This document shows, one piece after another, positions 38,727 through 50,075 of a stretch of 64,000 nt of DNA (the stretch's first letter is position 1; every line of letters starts with the position of its first letter). Location: the NCBI GenBank assembly GCA_022592435.1, contig JABYQS010000037.1, positions 186,001 to 250,000 on the forward strand. Direction: 5' to 3'. The notes beneath the pieces are model-generated. The model searched no databases and was not told the DNA's origin. It saw only the letters and a list, made by a program, of their open reading frames with translations. This DNA comes from Cerioporus squamosus. Lineage: Eukaryota > Basidiomycota > Agaricomycetes > Polyporales > Polyporaceae. The position numbers were made by a program, and so were the translations under genes.

Positions 38727-40504
38727 ATGCTCTCCCACCACCGCCGCCAGCCACAGATGGACGCCGCGCCCTCTGTCCTCTTCCACTTCGCCGCCCACCC
38801 GTCCCCCCCGTCCCACCACCAGCCTCTCCATTTCAGCTACTTCCCCGATCGCCTCCCCGACCGCCGCACCCCTGCCTCCCACTCGTCGTTTGTCCGTGCA
38901 TCTGCCCCCCGACAGATGCAGCCCTTCGCGTCTCAGTTCCTCCCCTCGTCGTTTCGCTCGACGTACTCCATGAACTCCTCCTCCTCGGGCTCCGCGTCCT
39001 TCGGCGTCGACCCCAGTCCAATGGGCTCTCCGTACGAGGTCTCCGAGGCAGACCTCCGCAACGCTACCGTCACCAGCAGCGGCTCGCAGCAGTACCCGTC
39101 CGAGCAGTACTCGCAGTCGTGGTCGCAGGTCGGGGAGCAGTCCCACTCGCAGTACGCAGACTCCTACTCTCCTCCCTCCTACGACCTCCCTCCGCCTGCC
39201 GCCGCGTCCACCTCTGCGGACGGTGCGTATGCGCACTCCTCCGTCAAGGCAGAGGAGCACATGGAGTCCTACACGGCCGGCATGTACTTGCCCCCGTACG
39301 CGGACCACCTCCAGTCCCCGAACCACCTACCGGAGCAACAGCAGCACTCGCCCTCCTTCTCGTACTCGCTCCCCCAGTACCACTCCGGGTCTCCCGCGCA
39401 GCAGCCGATGACCTACGCATACAGCCACGACGGCCAGCCGCACGCGAGCGGTTCGTCCGAGGTGGCTAACATGTCTTCGTATATGCTTGCCGCCCCCGCC
39501 GCGCAGCTGCAGTACCCGGACTACGCTGCCGACAGCGAGGTGCCCCGCTACGTCCACCCCGCACAGGTTTCACCCGCTATATCTCCCAGTTCGCCCTTTG
39601 CACAACTGCAGGACATCCCGCAGGGCCAGAGCCTCGACCCGCGGTTCACCATGAACGATCCGATGCAGACCGCCCTGGGCGGCGGCGGCGGCGGCGGCGG
39701 CCCGAGCCCGTCGGAGGACTTCGACTTCGACAGCGGCGGCAGTGTCAGTGGGGGCGACTCGCCCTTCATCCCTGGGGCGTCCGCGCCTATCCCGGTTCCG
39801 GCGGGTGGTTCAGAGCGCAAGCGGCAGCGCTCGGTCAGCTTCACGAGCTCGGAGGAGGACGACTTCTCCGCCGGGAGCGGCGGCGACTCGGAGCACGACG
39901 ACGACTACGATGACGGGGAGTTTGTGCAGGGCTCCTCGAGTTCTCGCTCGCGGCGGCGCCACGGGCAGGGCGACGGCGAGTTCATGCCTGGGATGGGGAG
40001 CCCGTCGACGTCGATCGGCTCCGGCTCGATGTCCGTGGGTGGTCGCCGGCTCGCGCCGCCGGTCCCCGTGCCCAACCTGACGAAGAAGAGCCGCGGCCGG
40101 AGGGTGCCGACTGCGCAACAGGTCGTGTCCGAGGGCGCGGTGCAAAAGGTGCGTGGACGTCATTGCGCGAGCTGCGCGTGCTTTTGGGACTCTGCCGCTA
40201 ATGCGTTCTTCTTTCTTCTTGCTGCATCAACAGCGCGGGTACATGTGCAAGGTGCCCGGGTGCGGGAAGTGCTTCGCGCGCGGCGAGCACCTCAAGCGGC
40301 ATGTGCGGAGCATCCACACGAACGAGAAGCGTGAGTGGCAGGACTTCATGTGTTGGGCGTCGGACGCGGTGCTGACGGCTCGATCTTCTAGCGCATAAGT
40401 GCCCTTACCCGGGGTGCGGCAAAGACTTCTCCCGGCACGACAACCTCGGCCAGCACATGCGCGTGCACAAGGGCTTCACTGCGCCCAAAGCAGGCCGTGC
40501 GTGA
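38727..40504 (+). CDS. C2H2 zinc-finger transcription factor (Msn2/4-like finger pair)
   Basis: Start at 38727 (MLSHHRRQPQMDAAPS). About 440 residues are disordered and Ser/Pro/Gln/Tyr-rich, with a poly-Gly run near residue 315 and acidic stretches (DSEHDDDYDDGEF). Then comes VPNLTKKSRGRRVPT, followed by an intron. Finger 1 is YMCKVPGCGKCFARGEHLKRHVRSIH; a second intron falls inside the linker (TNEK-P). Finger 2 is HKCPYPGCGKDFSRHDNLGQHMRVH, ending after KGFTAPKAGRA. The finger pair with its EHLKRH and DNL-QH helices closely follows the Msn2/Msn4 pattern, which reads CCCCT stress elements. The stress-response role is an inference from those helices; the rest of the protein is lineage-specific. 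Tyr/Gln-rich blocks are plausible activation domains. Confidence 0.9.
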
Positions 40505-43500
40505 GCCCGGCTCGACCTTCAGGCCTGGCGTTCAACGTTCATCCCCCCCTCCCGCATCTCACCACCCCACACCACCCCAGTGCCCAGTCCCCTCCCGAGT
40601 TCGAGTCATTGTCTTCCTGTCCTTGGGTTCCAGCGTTGGGTTAGACGGGGCCGTCCCCCGCATCACATCACGCCTTGTTTACGATTTGCGACGACCTCCT
40701 GGTTTTTCTTTCGTTCCTTCTTTCTGTTCGCTCGTCATCTACCGTTGGAGTTTCCGGAGTTCTACGCTTATGCCGCCCCCTCTTCCTCTTCCTTGCCCTT
40801 GTACTCTCCCTTGCTTGGAGGATTCGTCGGGTGCAGGTCTCGGTCTCGGTCTTGGTCTTGGTCTTATTTTGGTTGCCCCCCCCCCCACCCCACCCCAGGT
40901 TTTTGTTTGTTTGACGATCATTATTCCCAGTCACATCCAGTCAACATCGTTATCCGCTCCGTTATCTCCGGGCTGTTCGTCTCGCCTCGCAATCCTCTCA
41001 GCGTCGTGTTGTTTGTACCATCGCTCCCCGCTCCCCCACTTCCCATCCCCACGACCCCACGACCCCACGACCCCATCCCCAATGGACCTTGCCTTGTGTG
41101 TATCATGTGCTCTTGTCTGTATCGCTTATCCATCCCTCTCACCCCGTCTGCCCTGCTGTATTCATAATTGTATCCGGTCACTCGGTCTCCCGTATCATAT
41201 CCGTATCCGTATCAGTACCAGTACCAGTAGCAGTATCCATATTCGTATCATATGTGCATTATGACATGTTCCGTGCTACGTGCTACACGCTCTGTGCTCT
41301 GTGCTCTGTGTGCTCTGCGAATGCGAATGCGAATGCCGGCGACGGCGACGGTGACGCGTCAACGCTGCGCCGTCCGAGGCGTCGGTGCCGCGACCGTCAC
41401 GCGTCAGTCAGTGTCTGTCGAGTTTGACTCGATTTCCAGACAGCTGACAGCACCGGTGCTCATGACGTTCGAACTGTCCCGAGTCCCGGGCCTCCCAAGC
41501 GTCGACTCGGCGCCACGCCGACGGGCCCGCCCCCGACGCTCAGGCTCAGTGCGTGCCCGGGCCTCGCACGAATTCGCCCAGGTGGTTTCAGGTCGTGTGT
41601 GCGCATCATCCTGCGGCAGTGCGGGTGCGGGTGCGCGCGGCGCCGCGCTCGCTCGGGCTGGTGCGAAGTTCCTGCCTATTCTACTGTGCGATGCCTGATA
41701 GTCCACGGTCTACAGTCCACGGTCCACAGTCTGCTGGTGCTATCGTCGAGACTCGAGACACGTCACACCCCGCACTGCGTTCCTGGGAATCCCAATCCTG
41801 ACAGTGGAGATCGCTGAGAACTTGAAGCAGCGAGCACCGTCCGCGATGTCGGGCGGCAGCACAGCCCTCTACGCTCGTCCAGTACAATTACTCGGAGGTG
41901 TGGCGCCTTACGGGGCAGTATTTGGCAAGATGAGCCGTGAGCCGTGCCGTGGGGGCCCACCGACGACCGCGGCGACGGTGACGCTGCGGCCGCTGGGCTT
42001 GCGCGTGGGGAGGAATTGAGGCGCAGCGAGGCCCGCTGGGCGAGGTCCGACGTCGGTCGGGACTCGGATTGCGGCTCCAACTTGCGCCTTTGGGCGGGCG
42101 GGGAACGCGGGACTCGGGACTCGGGACTCGGGACGCGGGACAGCGGGACGGGGCACTCCGCGGCTGCTGCATGCAGCGCTCGCTGGGTCACCGTAGGTCC
42201 GACCCGAGGGACGATTAGCCACTTACAGCCTCCGAGTCCGAGAGCCGCCAGCTGTCCGAGAGCTTTGGCGAACCCAGTCCACCCCGCGGCGAGTGACTAG
42301 TGATGCGTTCGTTCGTGCGCATGCGTCGGGAGACATCCCTCAAGTCTGCCAGTGATCGGGCCCCGGGGCGTGCTTGCTGCTAGCTGGATCGAGAGCAGTA
42401 ATTGCGCTGCTGCGCAGACGACCGGGACAGCTCCCGTGTCCTGCCGGCGCCGAGTCGAGTTAGTGTGCGCGTGGAACGCGCCTGCGTAATAGCCATAGAC
42501 AGTCCCATCCAGTAAGTCTAACGTCGGCATGGTCGATCGGCATTCATACCGCACCCACCCAGCATGGCCACCCCCTAGTATACTGCCGCGCTGCCCCGCA
42601 CTGGTAGTGTAACCAAAACGAGGTACACACAAAGTCGCGGAAGACCGTATATGGATGACAAGCCCACAGCACAAAGCACCGTGCATTGCATTGCCTATCT
42701 TTGATCGGAGGGCTGGGGTTAGCGGAGCCTGTTCTGTCGTCGGTATTGTGCGCTGACGCTGCAGGGAAACAATGCAAATATAGGGCTGCCTGAGCGGACG
42801 GATGCACGTCAGCATGCCTCAGGGACGCAGGAGTGGTTAATGTTGACCGCTGAGTTGCACCATGACAAGGCCTCTGGAGTTGCCACCCTCGCGCCCGTGG
42901 CAAGCAACGAGCCCTGAAGCCACCCCGCCAGAGGACGACCAATCTCCACTCCTGAACGCTGACCGTTGAACGATCAGCTGCGTGGAGGCACAATGACACA
43001 ATCATATGCGCACTAACCGGCGGCACCTGCAGCAGTCGATCACATTAATTATTCCCGATACGAGCGGCTCTCCAAAGCTCACCCGGCTGCTTCGCTACAG
43101 AATTGCAAAAAAGTACTAGTCAGTTGTCTGACATGCCTTCTGGCACTCACCTTTGTCCCGCGAGTCTGGCTCTTGTCACCTGTTATCGTGTCTCACCATT
43201 CTACCCGCTATTCACGGCTGAAATGAGGCATATAATCATACAGGCATTACTGGTGATGATACAATGCTAGTTCCGAGGAATGGAGCGGCAGATGCTGGAC
43301 ACGAGCGCAACACGATCCCTTCAGTGTGAGACACGGCCATGCGGAGGACAAGGCCGACTCACAATATAACGAGGTATGTGCACAGCGAGTGTCAAACCAT
43401 GGACGCGGAGACGAGCAGCAGCGGAGCGAGAACATATTTGGCAGGACGCAGCCGAGGATTCGGCGGGAATGGAGAGGACGGTAGAGAGACGGCGATGGAG

Positions 43501-43548
43501 CGATGGCGTGGCGAGGCCATCCACTTGAGACCAGTGCGTGCCTCGAGG
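40505..43548. other. gene-free downstream tract with further short tandem repeats
   Basis: About 3 kb holding the trailer of the C2H2 gene and no recognised gene. Repeats include 40836-40866 (CTCGGT/CTTGGT), 41196-41250 (GTATCC and GTACCA variants), 41290-41313 (GCTCTGT), 41317-41337 (GCGAAT), 41620-41637 (GTGCGG) and 42109-42140 (GGGACTC, period 7). A C-run interrupted by A lies near 40877-40897. Confidence 0.4.
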
Positions 43549-44264
43549 CTACGCATCGTCTGTCATGATCGCGAAGAACTCGGCCTCGCTGATCTCGCCG
43601 TCCCCGTCGAGATCGAATTCGTCAATCATGGCTTGTCTGTATTGTCGAAGGAACGTTCGTCAGTACGGCGACTGTGGAATATGTGGAGCGGGCCAGGGCG
43701 AGCGGGCGGGTTCTGCCGGAAGGCGTCGGGATGCCGCAAAATGGAAGAAGCGGACACTCACAGCTCATCGTCCTCTAGCCTGTCTCCAATCTCTTTCGCT
43801 ACGCGGCGGAGGTTCCTCAGGCTGATCTTGCCGGTGTTGTCGTCGTCGAAGAGCTGGAAGGCTCTCCGAATCTCTTCCATTGGGTCTCGCGCTAGGATCC
43901 GTTCGCTCACTGGAGAAGCGGCACGCACGGGAGGACGTGGAGGTCAGTGGTCCGCACCATTTCCTAGATACCCCAGAACGAAGAGAATCGGGTGAGACGC
44001 ACTGATTTTCACGAAATCCTCGAAGTCCATCAGCCCATGCCCCGACTTGTCATGGTCCCGGATGATCTTGAGCACCTCCGCCTTCTTCAGGTCAAACCCC
44101 AACGCTCGCATCGCCACTTTGAGCTCGTGATAGTCGACGCATCCGTCCTTGTCCGTGTCGAAGAGCTCAAATGCCTCCTTGATCTCCTGCTTCTGCTCAT
44201 CGGAGAGCTCTGGCCGAGAGTGGGCGCGCCGCTTCGCCTTTTGTGCAGCAGCAGATCCGTACAT
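43549..44264 (-). CDS. CDC31: centrin (Cdc31-type EF-hand protein)
   Basis: Three exons. A basic N-terminus ([27 protein letters not shown]) leads to EF-hand 1 [14 protein letters not shown]-hand 2 [14 protein letters not shown] (degenerate spacing), an intron restoring [23 protein letters not shown]-hand 3 [12 protein letters not shown], and after a second intron EF-hand 4 [12 protein letters not shown]. The block of SERILARDP then RLEDDEL is characteristic of centrin rather than calmodulin. Size is about 160-165 residues. Role: spindle pole body duplication, with further parts in nuclear export (TREX-2) and nucleotide excision repair. It is divergent from the dioxygenase gene. Confidence 0.93.
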
Positions 44265-44709
44265 ATCGCCGATGTGTCGTCAGATTGAGATAACGCGTAA
44301 AAAGTTCGCGCAGGGGGCGATAGAGACGAGAGGACGCGCGAGAGAGAGCTGGCAGTTGGTGGTTGCAGCGAACGCGTCGACGCGTCTGGCGGGCTCGCTT
44401 AGCTGCAGCGTGTCCACCACGTGGTCTAATCACAACCTTAACCCCAGTCGGCGTCATATGGCCAATGACACGCGCGCACTTCGTCAGAGCGGGATCTTAT
44501 CTTATCTTCCCCCGGGCATTCCATAAAGCCTGGACGCGGACCGACACTTGTACGGCGTGTTTCGAGTCCCGAGCATGATAAGAGCCGCCGTCAGGCATCC
44601 ACACAGGCTCTTAAGCCGACCACGACCACAACACGAGTTGCTTTCCCTCGTTCGCCCTCTTCTGTCCGAGTCATATCTCCTACGAGCCTTTCATACTACC
44701 AGCAAAGTC
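44265..44709. promoter_or_regulatory. shared centrin / dioxygenase promoter with paired GATA sites
   Basis: Positions 44496-44508 read CTTATCTTATCTT, on the other strand two adjoining A-GATAA-G sites, the form bound by AreA/Nit2-type GATA nitrogen activators. A further GATAAG is at 44577-44582, a CCAAT box at 44462-44466, and a CACGTG E-box at about 44418-44423. The GATA pair stands about 200 bases before the dioxygenase start at 44710. A nitrogen-control link is expected for a purine-catabolism gene and is inferred here from the motif alone. Confidence 0.6.
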
Positions 44710-46187
44710 ATGGCCATCGAAGTCGCCCCACTCCCTGTTCCTCCCACCGCTGACGCCCAGAAGCTCAAGGATTTCGGGAGAGAAGTCAAGGGTGTGAACC
44801 CGGGAACGCTGTCTCCAGAGGAGTTTCAGGAAGTGCACGACCTGCTCTACAAGGTAGATCCTACTTCAGACCCGAGCGAACAAGCCCGCTGAGCTGCTGA
44901 TCAGTACGGTGCGTTGCTCTTCCGAGATGTCGATCTCACTCCCGAGCAGCAATACGCCTTGACCAAGGTGCGAACGTCTGTAAGTGCATTATGACCGCTC
45001 ACTCTAACGTATGTTAGGCCTTCGATCCGACCTCGGAGAGCTATGGCCACGGGAACAACAAGACCGGCAGCGAGAAGAAGTCCATCCTTCACCCCGACCT
45101 CAAGACCATTCCTCGAGTTCCCCAGGTGCAGCTCATCGGCAATGGAAACGTATACAACCACGAGGGCTTGGCCGAGGCCATGCTCAAGCACCCTTCCCAC
45201 ACGACCTTTCACAAGACCCGCGTCTCGCCCGAGGACGAAGCCAAGGGCTATACGCGCTTCTACCGCTGGCATATCGATGCGGCGCTGTATGACCTGTCAC
45301 CCCGAAGGTGACCACGCTCTACGGTGTGAAGGTTCCACAGGGCAAGCACCAGACTGTGCGTTATGACGACGGGACGGGCGACGAGCTCGAGGTGCCTCTC
45401 GGCACCACTGCGTTTGTAGACGGCAGGAACATGTTCAATATCCTCCCTCCCGAGCTCAAGAGCGTCGCAGTTCGGACCAGGGTCAGGTATGCCCCGCACC
45501 CATACGTATGGATGGCACCTGCACACGCTCTCTCTACTGGACTCGGGATAATGACCGAGGGTTTGGAGATGTCGTACGACGAATTGCCTCCTTGGGAGGA
45601 GTCCAAGGTTAAAGTTCTGCCAATGGTATGCAACGCGCTGTTCTTGCTAAACCATCCGATCGCGTGCTTACAACGCCTGCAGTTGTGGAAGAACCCTGTG
45701 ACGGGGGAACTGCACTTCCAAGTCCACCCGTGCGGCGTATCCGAGCTGCTCATCGATCCCCTTCCGGAAGGCGCAAAGCGCGACGGGGCACTCTTCCCTG
45801 ACGGAGCTCATCTACGGGACCTCAAAGAGGTTCGCGAGCTACTGTACAAGATGCAGCGTCCAGCGATCGCGCCAAACGTGAGTACTGCGCTACCTCCGTG
45901 TCGATCACACGACCTGAATATGTTTGTTCCCACCTCCGCAGCTCGTATACCCCCACGACTGGTAAGTTTACAGATGCCTGAGCTTCTCAGCAGCTTCGGT
46001 CGTGACGGTGCTGATGCTTCTGTGCAGGAAGGAGAAGGACCTCGTCCTCTTCCACAACCGCGGCGTCCTCCACACTGTGGTCGGAGCGTTCACCCAGGAC
46101 CAGGTTCGGGCATTCCACCAGTGCAACCTCGCTGCGTCGGATGACCCGACAGGTCCGACCGCCGAGGATGTGAAGAAGTGGGCGTAG
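44710..46187 (+). CDS. xanA: Fe(II)/2-oxoglutarate dioxygenase of the xanthine dioxygenase (XanA/Xan1) type, with an apparent one-base deletion
   Basis: Start taken at 44710 (MAIEVAPLPVPPTADAQ). An in-frame ATG at 44575 would add a presequence-like leader (MIRAAVRHPHRLLSRP...LRAFHTTSKV). Exons give YGALLFRDVDLTPEQQYALTK, AFDPTSESYGHGNN, HTTFHKTRVSPEDEAKGY and the iron-binding motif FYRWHIDAALYDL (His-x-Asp). Then the frame changes: DLSP... and KVTTLYGVKVP are in different frames, and one extra base in the CCCC at 45300-45303 would give DLSPPKVTTLYG. The C-terminal part has VHPCGVSELLIDPLP and the second His in LVLFHNRGVLHTVVGAF. XanA converts xanthine to uric acid using 2-oxoglutarate. Plain TauD/TfdA relatives are an alternative. 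Most of the fold is intact. Confidence 0.85.
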
Positions 46188-46617
46188 GGATCTCGGGCTG
46201 CTGTTTACTGAGTTGGGGTGCTGTACGCTTGGATGTACCACTACGTGCGTTGTATGCTTACCGTGGAATACCCATCTGTTGTACTCGTTATCTCTCCGAC
46301 ACATCGTGCCGAACGACCGTGTGTGGGTCAGGATCCAGGGTGCCGCGACGCCCGGATGCGCAGACGTTCGGCGCTGCGCACCGCTCCTTTCATTATCATG
46401 AGATCACGTGGTCCACATGTAAGTATACTGGTGCACGTAGCACTTACTGCCTCCGCATCCTCGGTCACTGAGCTGGCCGCCACGACACACTTGACGGGTT
46501 CCTTTCTGACCTTACTTGCTGTCGACTTTCTGTCTGTTTTATCTCTGTAACTTGTCTTGCGACGGCTGGAACGTGCCAGGACACTTCAAGCGCCCACTTC
46601 GGACTGCTACAGCAAGC
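46188..46617. other. intergenic region upstream of the mannosidase gene
   Basis: About 430 bases, tandem orientation. It contains the dioxygenase trailer and the mannosidase promoter. Nothing else was recognised. Confidence 0.3.
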
Positions 46618-49364
46618 ATGGCCTCGGAAGCCGAGCTCCGGAAACGAAACACGCCCAAGCCGACCAAGGCAAACGTGAAGGCGGGCGAGAAGGAGAAGCA
46701 GCCCCAGGCCAAAGCGAATGTACCTACATCTCACGTATTTTCTCGTTCCGGGGGACGTGTAGCTGAGACAGGCATGCGTTTGACATCACAGGGAGAGTTG
46801 CGAGCTAAGGCGTCCGGGATCTCCGCTACGGCGTACATCGTGCTTGCAGTGCTGAGTGCGATCGCGGTGCTGGTGTACCAGGTGCGTGCGCATGTTTTCA
46901 GACGTGTGGTGGCGTTCGAGGGAGGTGCTCATTGCTGGTGGACGGTGCGCTGTGCAGAACCCCGCGGTAGTCACGGAGACGGTATATGAGTTCCTTGGGT
47001 TCGACACGGATGTATCCCCAGCAGAGCCAACGAGGGCTGGCTTTGTCGCGGACGTGGAGAAGAGGGATGCGGTCAAGGCTGCGTTCAGGGTGAGTGCTGC
47101 CTCTGCATCGGGTGCGGTCCGCTCGCAGCTAATGTCCGCGGAACACGTTAGCATGCGTGGCTTGCGTACGGTGAGTAGTCTCAATAGTCACTTCGTCGCT
47201 CACTCAATTGAGTGTTGATTGGTGCACTCGTGCGACAGAACGCGATGCTATGGGCGACGACGAGTACCACCCCATAAGTCACAAGGGCACGAACCTCACC
47301 GAGGCCGGCGGGATCGGGTACACGGTCGTCGACTCTATCGACACCATGCTCATCATGGGCCTGCAAGACGAATACGAGCGCGCCCGGAAATGGGTCGCGG
47401 AGAAGCTCTCGTTCGAGCAAGATGCGAACTTCAACACCTTTGAGGTAAGTGCACGTCGTGCCCCGCCCGGAGTTACCAGTTAACGCGCAACTGTGCAGAC
47501 GACGATCCGTGTGCTTGGCGGCCTGCTGTCCGCATATGCTCTGACGAACGATACCCTCTATCTCGACAAGGCGGTAGACCTCGCGGACCGCATCATGCCC
47601 GCTTTCGATACGCCCGCGCGGCTGCCGACGTCCATGATCAACCTCGCGAAACGCGAGGGCGTCCGTGCTGAGGACAACAAGGGCCTCGTCAGCACTGCAG
47701 AGATCTCGACGTTGCAGCTCGAGTTCAGGTATTTGAGCTACCTGACCGATAATGACGAATACTGGGACGCTGTCGAGAACGTCAGTACTACTGAACATCT
47801 TCTAGCTGTCTAACAAACTAACTTGGGTACAGGTTATGCGGACCATCAGGGGCTCGAGTCTCGCGACGGGGCTCGCGTCAATCTTTATGAAGTATGTCAT
47901 CTCCCGGATTACCCAGTAGGGATAGAGGTAGTTGACGTCGTTACAGCCCCGAAGATGGCCGCTTTGTACTGTCCGCGATCCGTCTTGGCTCGCGTGGAGA
48001 TTCGTACTACGAGTATTTGCTGTAAGTTGCTCAGCTCTTCGACGAGGCTCATGCTCATGCTCCAAATAGGAAACAATACCTGCAAACTGTATGCACTTCC
48101 CGCACAAGGTCGAGGCTTGGACACTGACCTGCCAACAGAATCTAACCGAAAACGTATACCAAGAAGTGAGTGCATTCGTCACACCCTTGCGTCTCGCATG
48201 TCACTGAGCACCTCCGGCGACAGATGTATAATGGCGCGATGGACGGCGTACACGGCCACCTAATACAGAAGGGCCAGTTCTCGAGACTGACCTACACCTC
48301 CGAGCTCGTCCCGGAGCGCAACCCCCGAGGGGAGATGTCAGTCCCCGCTCCCCCACTCCCAGCCCACGCAGAAACTAACAGCAGCCCTTCTACCTCACAG
48401 CCAATGGCGCCTCACGCCCAAGCAAGACCACCTCGTCTGCTTCTTCGGGGGCTCGCTCATGCTCGGGGCGGTGACGAGCGGGGCGGCCACGCACCCCGTC
48501 TCGATTCCCCCGCGGCCGTCCCAGCTGACGCCGCGCGGGAAGCGCGACTGGCAGACGGGCATGGAGCTCGTCGAGACGTGCGTGCAGACGCACGACACCG
48601 CGACGGGCCTCGCGCCCGAGATCGTGCACTTCCGCATCCCGAGCGACGGCGTCGTCGGCTCGGGCGTGCCGCAGGACTGGTACATCAAGGGCGCGCAGTA
48701 CGTCTCCCCCCCCCCTCCTCCTCCTTTCCCCTCTCTTCTTCACGTTCCTATGCTGTCGCCCGGACCGTGGCTGACCTGTCCTCCATGACAGACCGGGCGC
48801 CCCCGCGCCGTACGACGCACGCTACATCCTGCGCCCCGAGACGGTCGAGTCGCTCTTCATCGCCTACCGGCTCACGGGCGACGACAAGTACCGCCGGTAC
48901 GGGTGGAAGATCTTCGAGGCGATCGAGAGGCACTGCCGGATCGAGAGCGGCGGGTACGCGAGCATCATCAACGTCGACCAGGTCCCCGCCGTGCACGAGG
49001 ACAAGATGGAGACGTTCCTCATGGTGCGTCGTTCGTTCGTCCTGCCTTTCTGCGCAGTTGCCTATGTGTCGCTGGGATGCGCTGCTGACATTGCGCGACT
49101 CGTAAGAGCGAGACACTGAAGTACCTGTACCTGCTGTTCGAGGACGACTCGGTCCTCCCGCTCTCGCGTGCGTCCCGTTCCCTTTTCGTCTGCCTTTGCA
49201 AGCCTCGGCTCACGTTTTCACATCCATGCACTGTGCAGAGTACGTCTTCAACACAGAGGTGCGCCTTCCCCATGACTCGCTGTGTGTGCTTCACCACCTG
49301 ATGACTGCTCTCGTAGGCACACCCGTTGCCGGTCATCAACACGGCGCGCAAGGCGAACTTCTGA
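46618..49364 (+). CDS. MNS1: ER mannosyl-oligosaccharide alpha-1,2-mannosidase (GH47)
   Basis: A type II membrane glycosidase built from about fifteen exons, several of them tiny (KQYLQT; NLTENVYQE). A cytosolic Lys/Glu-rich start (MASEAELRKRNTPKP) precedes the anchor TAYIVLAVLSAIAVLVY. The catalytic barrel carries ERDAMGDDEYHPISH, GGIGYTVVDSIDTMLIMGL, LVSTAEISTLQLEFRYLS, MDGVHGHLIQKG, WRLTPKQDHLVCFFGGSLMLG, RPETVESLFIAYRLTGDDKYR, METFLMSETLKYLYLLFED, and ends EYVFNTEAHPLPV. All junctions I tested (GT-AG) restore the family frame. The enzyme removes mannose from Man9GlcNAc2 in the ER, controlling glycoprotein quality control. Full-length and apparently intact. Confidence 0.95.
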
Positions 49365-50075
49365 ACGCACGCCCTGCGTCGGCCTCCTCATGCGATATGC
49401 ACGCGTCATCTTGTACATATATATCTACCACCCAGCACTTGCTATCTATCCTTATTCTTCGCTCCTCCGACCTTCGACTGTTCGTGCTGTACTGGAAAGG
49501 ACGCTTGCTACCTCGGGCTTCGAGGGTCGTTGGCCTCCGGTGGAAGCAACTTAGACTGGCCAGATGGCGGCACTCGACAGTGGTTGCACTCTGCGGTGAT
49601 TGAGCTTGCGCTGCATTGAATTTCAAGCATTCCAGGCTCTTGCTCGCGCCATGTTAACATGGAAGCATATGCGGCACGTCGGCCGACATATCCAAGCATA
49701 ACGCACTGCGGTATCGTACACATGTAGCAGTCACATCATATCATACAACGATCGGAGGAGATTAAGGGATTATACTGTGCACCTAAGGGAGCGTAAAGGG
49801 TGGGATGGCGGCGAATCGTGAGCGTGAGCGATCGTTACTGTAAGACTGTAAGCAAGTCGAGTATCTCCATGTAACCCAGTATCAGTCCGTGAACATTCAA
49901 AGTCCTGAGTCCTTCCTGATAGTTCTTCGAGTTCCATATGCGCGTTGGTTTATCTGTTACACTGAGCTTGCGGTTCGGGTCGGGACGGGAATCCGAGTTA
50001 TGTATGTATGCTGATAAGTTAGGCTGCGTCCGCCGTGTTAAGGGATGGTATATGCGTGCGCCTCGAGCTTGAGGG
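49365..50075. other. intergenic region
   Basis: About 710 bases between converging genes. A TATATATAT run lies near 49417-49425. No coding sequence or RNA gene was recognised. Confidence 0.3.

Noticed and set aside
30582..43548. tRNA or other structured RNA genes in the gene-poor tract
   Set aside because: A few TTCGA-type loops were seen by eye, but none had a matching acceptor stem and D/anticodon arms.
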